Shown: positions 23,089-29,839 of the stretch, in pieces
How positions within the stretch are numbered: position 1 is the first letter of the stretch
Layout: each line of letters starts with the position of its first letter
NCBI GenBank assembly: GCA_023433505.1
Contig: JAEZCO010000049.1
Span: 1-29,839 of the forward strand
Direction of reading: 5' to 3'
DNA: 29,839 bases
Source of the DNA: Bacillota bacterium
GTDB taxonomy: Bacteria > Bacillota > Clostridia > Acetivibrionales > DTU013
Made by a program: the position numbers and the translations under genes
Notes under the pieces: generated by a model
Databases searched by the model: none
The model's input: the letters and a program-made list of their open reading frames with translations, nothing else
Told to the model about the DNA's origin: nothing

Positions 23089-24633
23089 CTATTGAGGTGG
23101 AGGATACTTTTGAACCTCGTTATTTTTCACAAAGGATTTGTTCCAGTTCTCCACATAATCTCCTGTAGCCCATTCTGCCATTATGACCATGCTGCCGTCG
23201 GTTATGTCAATTTTGTTTAAGGGCTCGCCGGCCAAGGTGCTATTTTCTATAGCATAGAGCAAGATGGAATTCCGTGTCAAGATGACTGCCAGATCCCTGT
23301 TGGGAGAGGTATAGGCATCGATCGCCTGAGGAACCTTATCCGAGATGATGCTCCAGGGGATATAAAGTACGTCATAGGCTACCATGTCCGCAGGCGGTAT
23401 AAGATTGATGTTGAAATCCACAAAGGCCATGGGCTCTTCGGCCGCCAGATTGGCTCTGCCTTTGAAAAACCAGTGTCCCGCCTTTCTGAAAAGTGCAAAA
23501 TTCTGTTCCTGGTCCTCTTCAATAATCTTGGTAATGCTGTTGTTGTTTGAACTTGCCAGCAAACGGGACAATGCTCCCTCCATGGCCAGACTGCCGTCTT
23601 CCCCCGTCAGGTCCGAGAACTTGATTCCCGACGTAGTTGCAATATTGTCCACAGGCATGGTCCTTAATACTTTTTTAGGTTCTTCGGCAGAGGTGTCGGA
23701 TTTCTTATTTTCCTCGACATTTTCCGTACAGATATAGTCATTCCCAACATATAAAATGGTTTTACGAAGCTTTGTCTCCATTCTCAGCTGTTTATCGGAT
23801 TCCGAGTGATTCAGGGAGGATTTCCGCAAATATCTGCTGGAAACCATGGAGGTGGAGATCTCGTCTTCAAGGCCCTCATTTCCCAGTATTTTTTCCACTT
23901 TCAGCTTCCAGAAGCCATCCTTCCGCGGCAAAAATATATCCTCGGACATGAGCACCGGGCTAATCTCCCGGTTTGTCATGGATATCCAGTAGGTTTTATA
24001 TTGATATTCCTCAATCTTTTCCTTGGAGCCTTTCTGCCCCATCAACACCGGTATCCTCAGTCCAAGCAGCAAACCCGTATGCAACGATTGCCTGCCATAG
24101 CTCTTAGTTATGCCTTCTCCTTCACCTTCGCCCTTAAGGTCTTCGTTATTGGGACCTTCTATTCCTTCCGCAGTCTTGGTCATACTATAGAGCTGATTGT
24201 CAATACTCACGATAATGCGTTCATCGCTAAGCTTTATAAAATCATACAGGTATTTATCGTCTGACGATGCTGTAATCACCTGAATTTCACCGCTGTCTCC
24301 GGCAACATTTCCATTGGCTGCAAGGACCTTGTGGAGAAAATACTCCTGGGCGTTGACTCTTTTTATTTTATAGTTGACATTTTTCCAGCTGGAGCCGTTA
24401 AATGCGATGGTATTGCCGCTAAACCGGAACACTTTTCCGTTCCAGCCGCTGTCTACCATATTTTTATTGCCGGTTTCCCCATAGCTGTTATTGATCACCC
24501 AGCTTCCCCGAAGGGGAATCTCCCTGTTTTCGGGGCGCGCTATCTTATTGCTGGCTTCCGGTGATAGCGTGGAACAGCCTGTCAGCAAAATTACCATGAT
24601 TGTAAAAAACAACATCCGCCTGATTATTTTCAT
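23089..24633 (-). CDS. Lipoprotein of unknown function, third gene of a two-component operon
   Basis: From the ATG at 24633, with GGAG six bases upstream, the protein has 514 residues. The signal peptide MKIIRRMLFFTIMVILLTGC carries a lipobox with the lipidated cysteine at 20. The remainder has repeated short beta-strand segments (GKVFRFSGNTIAFNGSSW, YLYDFIKLSDERIIVSIDNQLY, DLAVILTRNSILLYAIENSTL) and one low-complexity patch of G-E repeats (DLKGEGEGEG). I recognise no domain. The segment with NSYGETGNKN and FRFSGNTI faintly recalls lipocalin-like stress lipoproteins. It follows the histidine kinase gene by 17 bases and may be the sensory partner of that kinase or a target of the pair. Confidence 0.75.
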   Translation of the reverse strand: MKIIRRMLFFTIMVILLTGCSTLSPEASNKIARPENREIPLRGSWVINNSYGETGNKNMVDSGWNGKVFRFSGNTIAFNGSSWKNVNYKIKRVNAQEYFLHKVLAANGNVAGDSGEIQVITASSDDKYLYDFIKLSDERIIVSIDNQLYSMTKTAEGIEGPNNEDLKGEGEGEGITKSYGRQSLHTGLLLGLRIPVLMGQKGSKEKIEEYQYKTYWISMTNREISPVLMSEDIFLPRKDGFWKLKVEKILGNEGLEDEISTSMVSSRYLRKSSLNHSESDKQLRMETKLRKTILYVGNDYICTENVEENKKSDTSAEEPKKVLRTMPVDNIATTSGIKFSDLTGEDGSLAMEGALSRLLASSNNNSITKIIEEDQEQNFALFRKAGHWFFKGRANLAAEEPMAFVDFNINLIPPADMVAYDVLYIPWSIISDKVPQAIDAYTSPNRDLAVILTRNSILLYAIENSTLAGEPLNKIDITDGSMVIMAEWATGDYVENWNKSFVKNNEVQKYPPPQ

Positions 24634-24650
24634 AAGCATCTCCACTTTTT

Positions 24651-26039
24651 TCAGCTCCCGTACCTGAGGACAATCACTGCCTCGGTCCCGTCGCCAGGCT
24701 TGCTCTCTATATCAAAGCTGCCGTTTAACAGCTTGACGATTTCATCGCAGATGGACAATCCGATTCCGTTTCCCGCCTTACTGTTTTTACCCTTATAAAA
24801 CTTCTCCCTGATATTGGGCAGTTCGTCCGGCGGTATTCCGCAGCCGGTATCCTTTATGGAAAAAACCGCTTTCCCCTCCTCATGCCTTGCAGTAAAGGTC
24901 ACACTCCCTCCCGGGGGCGTAAACTTGAAGGAATTGTCCAGAATATTCAGGAACGTCTGCTTCAGCTTGTTTTCATCCGTCAGCATTGCCGGCAGCTGGG
25001 TATCTATCTCATACCGGAACTGGATACCCTCCCTGTCGGCTCTGGGCTGCAATTGCTTTCCCACATGGTTCACCACATCCTGCAGACTGACCCACTCCCT
25101 GTTGATTGCGGCTTTTCCCGTGACAAACCTGGAAAAGTCAAGGAGCTCCTCCACCATTTCCGTCAACCGGTCGCTTTCCTTTTCGATGATTTCCAGCCCG
25201 TCTCTCAGTGTCGCCGTATCCTCGGGACTGCTTTCCGCCAATGTCACCGCCCAGCCTTTTATAGAAGTGAGAGGAGTCCGGAGCTCATGGGACACCGAAG
25301 AGATAAACTCATTCTTTAGCCGGTCCCGCTTTACAATTTCCTCCGCCATATAGTTCAATGTATCCGAAAGCTTTCCCAATTCATCGTCATAAATTTTTTT
25401 GCTGTGCACCTGGAAATTGCCTGAGGCCATTTTTTCCGCAACCCGGGTTATCAGCTTCAAAGGCCTGACGATGGTGTTTGACAGCAAAATGCCGATAATG
25501 GCGGAAATCAGCGCTACCACCACGCCTATAATTACAAATATTCTTGATATGCCCTCGATTTCATGGTTCACTTCCCGGAGAGAGGCAATGAACCGTAATA
25601 TTCCGGCGTTGCTCTCCTTGGATTTCAAAGGGTAGGAGACGGCCATAACGTATTCATCGTCATAACCCACCTTGCCGATCCAACTGCCGCTGCCTGTCTT
25701 TAAAGCAGCCTGCACATCGTCGTAAATGACGCCGTCCTCCGGCAAAACGCCGATGGAATCCATCAGGACCCTGCCGGTGTTGTCGATGATCTGGACCTGG
25801 ACATCGGTTTGCTTCCAGAAAGAGTCAACATTATTAAGGATATTGTCATAAAGAGACGCATCCGAAAAATATCTGTCGTAAATGTCCGCAGACGCTTTTA
25901 CCTGGCTGAACAGACTGCTCTCCAGATTCCTGTAATAATTCTGGCGGACGATATTGATGATAAGGGCCTCCAGTATAAAAACTGTTAAAAATACCACAAG
26001 AACATAGCTAAGAGCCGTTCTTTTCCTGATGCTGATCAT
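24651..26039 (-). CDS. Membrane sensor histidine kinase with HAMP domain
   Basis: From the ATG at 26039 the protein has 462 residues. Membrane segments at about 8-30 and 167-190 enclose an extracytoplasmic sensor domain of about 135 residues (DVQVQIIDNTGRVLMDSIG, VMAVSYPLKSKE), which looks PAS/Cache-like. A HAMP linker follows (TIVRPLKLITRVAEKMASGNF). The phospho-acceptor is H251 in FISSVSHELRTPLTSIKGW. The ATPase domain has N (FLNILDNSFKFT), G1 (DTGCGIP), F (REKFYKG) and G2 (NGIGLSICDEIV). The start lies within the response regulator gene (32-base overlap), so the two are coupled. The kinase resembles PhoR/ResE-type proteins in layout; the stimulus is unknown. Confidence 0.93.
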   Translation of the reverse strand: MISIRKRTALSYVLVVFLTVFILEALIINIVRQNYYRNLESSLFSQVKASADIYDRYFSDASLYDNILNNVDSFWKQTDVQVQIIDNTGRVLMDSIGVLPEDGVIYDDVQAALKTGSGSWIGKVGYDDEYVMAVSYPLKSKESNAGILRFIASLREVNHEIEGISRIFVIIGVVVALISAIIGILLSNTIVRPLKLITRVAEKMASGNFQVHSKKIYDDELGKLSDTLNYMAEEIVKRDRLKNEFISSVSHELRTPLTSIKGWAVTLAESSPEDTATLRDGLEIIEKESDRLTEMVEELLDFSRFVTGKAAINREWVSLQDVVNHVGKQLQPRADREGIQFRYEIDTQLPAMLTDENKLKQTFLNILDNSFKFTPPGGSVTFTARHEEGKAVFSIKDTGCGIPPDELPNIREKFYKGKNSKAGNGIGLSICDEIVKLLNGSFDIESKPGDGTEAVIVLRYGS

Positions 26040-26739
26040 CGCTTGTCTCCTGCCATCTGTAGCCAAAGCCCCAGACGGTCTCTATGAACTGGGGCTGGGA
26101 CGGATTGTCTTCAATCTTTTCGCGCAGCCTTCTTATGTAAACATCCAAGGTTTTTAAATCGCCAAAATAGTTTTTGCCCCATACCGCATTGAGCAGGTCA
26201 TTTCTGTTCATTGCCTTCCCCGGGTTGCAAATCAACATTTTCAAAACAGAAAATTCCGTCGGCGTCAGCTCGACTTCATGATTATTTTTGAAAAACTTCT
26301 GGGAATTCAGGTCCATCAAAAGATTCTTGTGCGGAATCAGCGTCACCGTTTCCGGTTTACTGCCCTCGGTCCTTCTGAGGATCGTCCGGATGCGGGCTGT
26401 CAATTCCCTGGGATTAAAGGGTTTTACCATATAATCGTCGGCCCCGAGCTCAAGGCCTGTAATTTTGTCCACATCCTGGCCTCTGGCGGTAAGCATGATA
26501 ATAATGATCTCCGGAAAATCACGCCTGACCTTTTTGCACACTTCAAAGCCGTCAATGCCGGGCAGCATCACATCCAGCACTATCACCCCGGGCTTTTCGG
26601 TTTTAATCGTCTCCAGTGCTTTTTCTCCTGAATCGGCTTCCGATACGGCGTATCCGTTCCTTTCCAGGTTTATGGTAATAAATTTCCTGATGGAAGCTTC
26701 ATCTTCAACCACTAGAATTCTTATTCTGCCTTCATTCAT
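26008..26739 (-). CDS. OmpR/PhoB-family response regulator
   Basis: From the ATG at 26739 the protein has 243 residues. The receiver domain has the acidic pair E12-D13, phospho-acceptor D56 (VIVLDVMLPGIDG), T84 (MLTARG) and K106 (DDYMVKPFNPREL). A winged-helix DNA-binding domain covers about 140-235 (ELTPTEFSVLKMLICNPGKAMNR, then LDVYIRRLREKIEDNP and the final VWGFGYRWQ). It heads the operon with the histidine kinase and lipoprotein. A TATAAT -10 lies at 26786-26781 without a good -35, so the promoter may need activation, possibly by the regulator itself. Confidence 0.94.
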   Translation of the reverse strand: MNEGRIRILVVEDEASIRKFITINLERNGYAVSEADSGEKALETIKTEKPGVIVLDVMLPGIDGFEVCKKVRRDFPEIIIIMLTARGQDVDKITGLELGADDYMVKPFNPRELTARIRTILRRTEGSKPETVTLIPHKNLLMDLNSQKFFKNNHEVELTPTEFSVLKMLICNPGKAMNRNDLLNAVWGKNYFGDLKTLDVYIRRLREKIEDNPSQPQFIETVWGFGYRWQETSDDQHQEKNGS

Positions 26740-26885
26740 ACATTTCCGGCTCCCCATATCGCTTTGACATCACAGGTTCTATTATAATACATAATTTCAT
26801 CCGCTGGAAGCTGTCTTTTATGGGCTGACGCCTGGAAGTTATTGGGACGCAAGCCGCCGCTCCGGGCCTGCAATCGATAGGTATC

Positions 26886-27137
26886 CTAAAGCCGGCATAC
26901 TTCCTTTGCCGTTTTATAAATCGATAGGACAAAAAGACTGTCGTCCTGCATCTGCCGGATCGACTTGAACATCCTTACAAAAACTTCCTGTGTCAGCTGT
27001 GAGACTTCACTTCTGTTCGTGTATTTGCTTAGTATTATGTTGTAAACCTTTTTCTGATAATTTGCCGTCAGCTTCTCGAAGGCCTCAATATTGCCCTTTC
27101 TGGCCAATGCGAGAAGCTGTCTGTCATTATCACTCAT
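26886..27137 (-). CDS. Truncated ECF-type sigma factor, region 2 only
   Basis: From the ATG at 27137 (AAGGA eight bases upstream) the protein has 83 residues. It matches sigma-70 region 2: RKGNIEAFEKLTANYQKKVYNI, then the core-binding and -10-recognition part with QLTQEVFVRMFKSI. It stops shortly after, at YKTAKEVCRL, so the linker and the -35-recognising region 4 are missing. The 147 bases downstream hold no recognisable region 4 in any frame, so a simple frameshift is unlikely. The usual aspartates before L-T-Q-E are replaced (RSEVSQLTQEVF). It may be a decayed gene, or a free region-2 protein that binds core polymerase. A perfect hairpin lies in its leader. Confidence 0.6.
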   Translation of the reverse strand: MSDNDRQLLALARKGNIEAFEKLTANYQKKVYNIILSKYTNRSEVSQLTQEVFVRMFKSIRQMQDDSLFVLSIYKTAKEVCRL

Positions 27138-27157
27138 ATGTATAATCCTTCTCCAGC

Positions 27158-27183
27158 ACTGCAGCGGAAAGATCCGCTGCAGT
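27158..27183 (-). promoter_or_regulatory. Perfect 11-bp hairpin in the leader of the sigma-fragment gene
   Basis: On the minus strand ACTGCAGCGGA pairs fully with TCCGCTGCAGT around a TCTT loop. It ends 20 bases before the start codon and just upstream of the ribosome site. No T run follows, so it is not an intrinsic terminator. It could stabilise the mRNA, bind a protein or be a DNA operator. Confidence 0.5.
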
Positions 27184-27255
27184 ACTAATGCCAATTTCAT
27201 CTTAATCTTATACTATGGAAAATATGAATTATTTAAAAAATAGTTAAAGAAACCT

Positions 27256-27717
27256 TTAAATCTCTTTCAAGGCATCCAGCACCTCATCCCCATGGCCTTC
27301 CGGCGTTACTTTGGGATAGACTCTGGCAATGACGCCGTTGCCGTCAATGATGAAAGTCGACCGAAGGATGCCCATATAGGTTTTCCCGTACAGCTTCTTT
27401 TCTCCCCAGGCCCCATAGCTCTCCGCAATCATATGGCCGGGATCGCTTAAAAGATAAAAGGGCAGATTGTACTTCCCCTTGAATCTCAGGTGGGAATCCT
27501 TGTCATCGGGGCTGATACCGATCACTACCGCCCCCTCCGCTAAAATATAATCGTATATATCCCTGAAGCCGCAGGCTTCTTTCGTGCATCCCGGGGTATC
27601 ATCCTTGGGATAAAAATACAAAACCACCTTTTTATTTTTAAATTCTTTCAGGGATACCTCCTTCCCCTCTGAATCCGTCAATGTAAAATCTATTGCCCTG
27701 TCGCCCTGTTTTAACAT
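27256..27717 (-). CDS. bcp: Thioredoxin-dependent thiol peroxidase (peroxiredoxin, BCP type)
   Basis: From the ATG at 27717, with GGTGA seven bases upstream, the protein has 153 residues, the normal family length. It reduces hydrogen peroxide and organic hydroperoxides with electrons from thioredoxin in the cytoplasm. The active site is DDTPGCTKEACGFRD, with peroxidatic C44 and resolving C49 five residues later, typical of the BCP/PrxQ class. Other family blocks are VVLYFYPKD, VVIGISPDD and LPFYLLSDP. It is a single gene, consistent with oxidative defence in an anaerobe. A weak AT-rich hairpin followed by T bases (27244-27259) may end it. Confidence 0.95.
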   Translation of the reverse strand: MLKQGDRAIDFTLTDSEGKEVSLKEFKNKKVVLYFYPKDDTPGCTKEACGFRDIYDYILAEGAVVIGISPDDKDSHLRFKGKYNLPFYLLSDPGHMIAESYGAWGEKKLYGKTYMGILRSTFIIDGNGVIARVYPKVTPEGHGDEVLDALKEI

Positions 27718-27819
27718 TATTGCATCACCGCTTTCCGTATTTTTATTAATAAAATACCCTTGAGGCCGGGGACAAAACAATAAAAGGGACATAAATTGGG
27801 AATAATTAGGTCAAGGCAC

Positions 27820-27847
27820 TTGATTTATAGGATTTAGGTAATATAAT
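27820..27847 (+). promoter_or_regulatory. Promoter of the small charged protein gene
   Basis: TTGATT (27820-27825) and TATAAT (27842-27847) are 16 bp apart on the plus strand, giving a leader of about 50 bases before the ATG at 27907. It is divergent from bcp. Confidence 0.6.
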
Positions 27848-27906
27848 TAATAATGTCGGCAACGGCAGGCAAAACACATTTATATTTTACTATGGAGGAA
27901 GAGCAT

Positions 27907-28059
27907 ATGGCAAAAAATACTATGCAAAGCGCATGGGACTATAAAAGAAAAGAAGAAGAAAGACTTCAAAAGGCAAAGCTGAAAAAGCAGCATACAACTG
28001 ACGCCCAGCCTGTAAAGGCGGAAGAGCAGCCGGCGGAAGAGAACCAAGCGAAATCCTGA
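27907..28059 (+). CDS. Small highly charged hypothetical protein (50 residues)
   Basis: GGAGG lies eight bases before the ATG, and a good promoter lies upstream. The protein starts MAKNTMQSAWDYKRKEEERL, is dominated by Lys, Glu, Gln and Ala, and should form one amphipathic helix followed by a flexible Pro/Glu-rich tail (QPVKAEEQPAEENQAKS). There is no signal peptide, membrane segment or cysteine. The function is not recognised. A hairpin about 95 bases downstream could end the transcript. Confidence 0.6.
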   Translation: MAKNTMQSAWDYKRKEEERLQKAKLKKQHTTDAQPVKAEEQPAEENQAKS

Positions 28060-28154
28060 TAAAAAAGAAAACAAATAAACATGCTGCACGTGAATAAATA
28101 TTTATGCGCAGCCTGTTCAGGAGCAGTAAAGGCAGCACCTCACGGTATAATGAC

Positions 28155-28188
28155 GGACAGGGTACGGTTTACCTTCCGCACCCTGTCC
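28155..28188 (+). terminator. Hairpin downstream of the small charged protein gene
   Basis: GGACAGGGT and ACCCTGTCC pair perfectly over nine bases, and an inner CGG/CCG adds three more after one mismatch. The plus-strand tail is ATAAGTACTTTT, so the T run is weak. It may instead be a stable structural RNA element. The rest of 28060-28301 shows nothing recognisable. Confidence 0.45.
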
Positions 28189-28301
28189 ATAAGTACTTTT
28201 ATAAGCATTTTCCTAAAGATCAATTGCCATTCGTATGGCACCCATAAAATCTTTTCAGACGATATGAGCGCATTTACTATAGCCGTCGAACCGTATTTTC
28301 T

Positions 28302-29612
28302 TTATCCAGCCTCGCATTTTCTGAATACCAGGGCCATTTCGCCTATGTCTTTGAAACTTAAATCCTTGAACCGGTAACCGTCACTGAGGTTAACTCTATC
28401 AGTTTTAGTTTCCCCGGTAATCAGATTGACGGTTTCCAAATCATATACTCCGGCTGTAATATCAAGCGTTAAGCTTAACTCATTGTTGGAATAAAAATAG
28501 AACAAATACTCCCTGTCCGTGGTTATGCATAATCCCTGTCCATGCAGGGCATGGCATTTTCTTATGGGGAGCATGTCAGGCTTTGCGGTTTTCAGGTCAA
28601 GGGAGTTCATGAGCCTTTTCAGCACCCCAAGCTGTGCCCGCAGTTCCCCATTCCCTGCGCCCGGATCATTTTCATTAAACCAGGTGCCGTTTTCATATCC
28701 CACGGCAAAAGAGTAATCCAGGTTATTGAATAAAGCGCCGCCGGACATGATAAATTCCCATGCCTGCCTCCGGTAAACCCCGATGTCGCTTCCTTTAAAT
28801 CCGGTTTCGTTTAGTCCGATTGCCCGGGGCAGCTCTTCATTTGCTTTCACTGCAAAGGGCGGACTGGCATAATGAAAATTATATAAACTGAACTCTTCTT
28901 CAAATCCGACCCTTTCCCACCCATTGGACGGATTTCTTGCAAGCATGTGCCGATTTGGCAAAAGCGCTTCAGTCTTTTGAATAAACCTGGCGAAATGGAG
29001 TTCAAATTCCAGAGGTATTTCGGTATTCCACGGCTCGTTTGTTATTTCAAAATATACATTATCAAAAGCATTGACAGCCTTGAGGATCTCACGGACGTAC
29101 TCCTCCTGCAATTGGAGCAGCCGCTTGTTTTTAAGGGTATGGAATTCGAGCCTGCCGACTTCCTCCATCGGATTCATATTGTTCTTTGGGTTGAAAGGAC
29201 TTATATCCCACAGCCCTTCATGATAGAAGGGGCAAAATATGGAAATCTCAACGATAATTTCCCTCTTCCGGCATTCTCCGATAAAATCCGCCAGCCTGCC
29301 GAAATATTCCGGATTGTAATCCGTCAAATCATACTTGCCGTCCTCACTTTTAAACGGACATATGTAGTCTTCGGCCTCCGGCCCCAATATGTTGCTGCTG
29401 ATACCGAAATCGCCGGGGAGTTCCCTATAATGGCCTCCAAAGATTCTTACCAGATTGAGCCCATGGCTATGGAGCTCCTCCAGTTCAAGCCTGTAGTTAT
29501 AGAGACGGTTAATGGGCGCTCCGTAATGGCTGGCTGATGTTACCAGCACCACGGGTTTTTGTTTGTAAAAGAAGTATTTCGGATTTTCTTTGTATAACGC
29601 TATTGGTTCCAT
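28302..29612 (-). CDS. Cellulase-fold (clan GH-A, GH5-like) glycoside hydrolase
   Basis: From the ATG at 29612, with GGTGA seven bases upstream, the protein has 436 residues; a TTG seven codons earlier is a weaker alternative. The barrel shows HGLNLVRIFGGH at strand two, IIVEISIFCPF at strand three, and NVYFEITNEPW with probable acid/base E193. The nucleophile is probably E269 in IGLNETGF. A C-terminal beta-sandwich of about 90 residues (YLFYFYSNNELSLTLDITAGVYD, then LVFRK) resembles the collagen-binding-like domain found in such hydrolases. There is no signal peptide, so it likely acts on imported oligosaccharides; the exact substrate is unknown. It is a single gene. Confidence 0.8.
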   Translation of the reverse strand: MEPIALYKENPKYFFYKQKPVVLVTSASHYGAPINRLYNYRLELEELHSHGLNLVRIFGGHYRELPGDFGISSNILGPEAEDYICPFKSEDGKYDLTDYNPEYFGRLADFIGECRKREIIVEISIFCPFYHEGLWDISPFNPKNNMNPMEEVGRLEFHTLKNKRLLQLQEEYVREILKAVNAFDNVYFEITNEPWNTEIPLEFELHFARFIQKTEALLPNRHMLARNPSNGWERVGFEEEFSLYNFHYASPPFAVKANEELPRAIGLNETGFKGSDIGVYRRQAWEFIMSGGALFNNLDYSFAVGYENGTWFNENDPGAGNGELRAQLGVLKRLMNSLDLKTAKPDMLPIRKCHALHGQGLCITTDREYLFYFYSNNELSLTLDITAGVYDLETVNLITGETKTDRVNLSDGYRFKDLSFKDIGEMALVFRKCEAG

Positions 29613-29669
29613 CCATCTGTCACCTACCTTCAATTATTAGCTTTTTGTAATTCGGCCAACTGCTTCCCA

Positions 29670-29698
29670 ATTATTCACTTTATACTATTTAACGCCAA
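29670..29698 (-). promoter_or_regulatory. Candidate promoter of the glycoside hydrolase gene
   Basis: On the minus strand TTGGCG (29698-29693) and AATAAT (29675-29670) are 17 bp apart, about 58 bases before the start codon. Both boxes are imperfect. Confidence 0.4.
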
Positions 29699-29710
29699 TG
29701 ATCAATATGC

Positions 29711-29728
29711 CGGAAGCTTGAGTTTCCG
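29711..29728. promoter_or_regulatory. Dyad-symmetric site upstream of the glycoside hydrolase promoter
   Basis: CGGAAGCTTGAGTTTCCG is an 18-bp dyad (CGGAA-N-CT-N2-AG-N-TTCCG) lying 13 bp upstream of the putative -35. Its size and position suit a dimeric sugar-responsive regulator, which is inference. Confidence 0.35.
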
Positions 29729-29796
29729 TAGTTTTATCCACAGACCCCTTATTAAGCTGGTAACGTAATCAACAGATTTCAAAAAACGCCTAAAAT

Positions 29797-29817
29797 AAAA
29801 GGAATCCGCATCCTTTT
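29797..29817 (-). terminator. Short terminator-like hairpin for a gene beyond the right edge
   Basis: On the minus strand AAAAGGA and TCCTTTT pair over seven bases and are followed by ATTTTAGG. It could end a minus-strand gene lying to the right of the window. The stem is weak. Otherwise 29634-29839 holds no gene. Confidence 0.3.
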
Positions 29818-29839
29818 TGTAGTAGAATATTGGTGTCCA

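Noticed and set aside
26732..26932. Possible continuation of the truncated sigma factor in another frame
   Set aside because: The frame downstream has no resemblance to sigma region 4 and overlaps the response regulator promoter.
29734..29742. TTATCCACA, a perfect DnaA-box sequence
   Set aside because: It is a single copy with no cluster, no AT-rich unwinding region and no dnaA or dnaN nearby, so not evidence for an origin.

Overview
The window looks like chromosomal DNA of a low-to-mid-GC Gram-positive anaerobe of the Clostridia. The grounds are strong AGGAGG-type ribosome binding sites, GTG/TTG starts, SigA-like promoters, paired WYL regulators, an ACT-hom-lysC operon, an Fpg-like protein of a type I associate with Firmicutes, and a cellulase-fold glycoside hydrolase. 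No tRNA, rRNA, CRISPR array, prophage or insertion sequence is visible. Most genes lie on the minus strand; the plus-strand genes are a metallophosphoesterase, a GAF histidine kinase and one small charged protein.

Layout: (1) 1-4.5 kb, on the minus strand, holds a methyltransferase cut by the window edge, a MerR regulator with a GyrI-like effector domain, a free-standing GyrI-like protein, an Fpg/Nei-like protein lacking the catalytic N-terminal proline, a small zinc-ribbon protein and a WYL regulator. (2) 4.6-6.0 kb holds a membrane-anchored metallophosphoesterase. (3) 6.1-7.1 kb holds a Phd/YefM-Uma2 fusion with an elaborate palindromic promoter and a possible coupled small ORF. (4) 7.1-12.1 kb is a five-gene operon: two ABC-2 permeases, their ATPase, a serine hydrolase and an N-formylglutamate amidohydrolase-like protein. 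(5) 12.2-15.3 kb is the ACT-hom-lysC amino-acid operon, ended by a strong terminator. (6) 15.4-17.8 kb holds a second WYL regulator, a DUF3307 membrane protein and a small secreted protein. (7) 17.9-22.9 kb is a divergent pair: a giant zinc-ribbon/adenylate cyclase/AAA/TPR protein and a GAF histidine kinase with no adjacent regulator. (8) 23.0-27.2 kb holds a probable dispersed repeat, then a response regulator/histidine kinase/lipoprotein operon preceded by a sigma-region-2-only protein with a perfect hairpin in its leader. (9) 27.2-29.8 kb holds a peroxiredoxin, a 50-residue charged protein with its own promoter and hairpin, and a glycoside hydrolase.

The most notable signals are: the Phd-Uma2 gene whose promoter carries paired TGTACA motifs 12 bp apart inside a larger concentric inverted repeat; a 16-bp operator-like motif at three promoters, all next to WYL-regulator genes; the Fpg-like protein without its nucleophile; and the exporter plus peptidase-like operon. 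Function assignments rest on motifs read by eye. Nothing was searched against a database.
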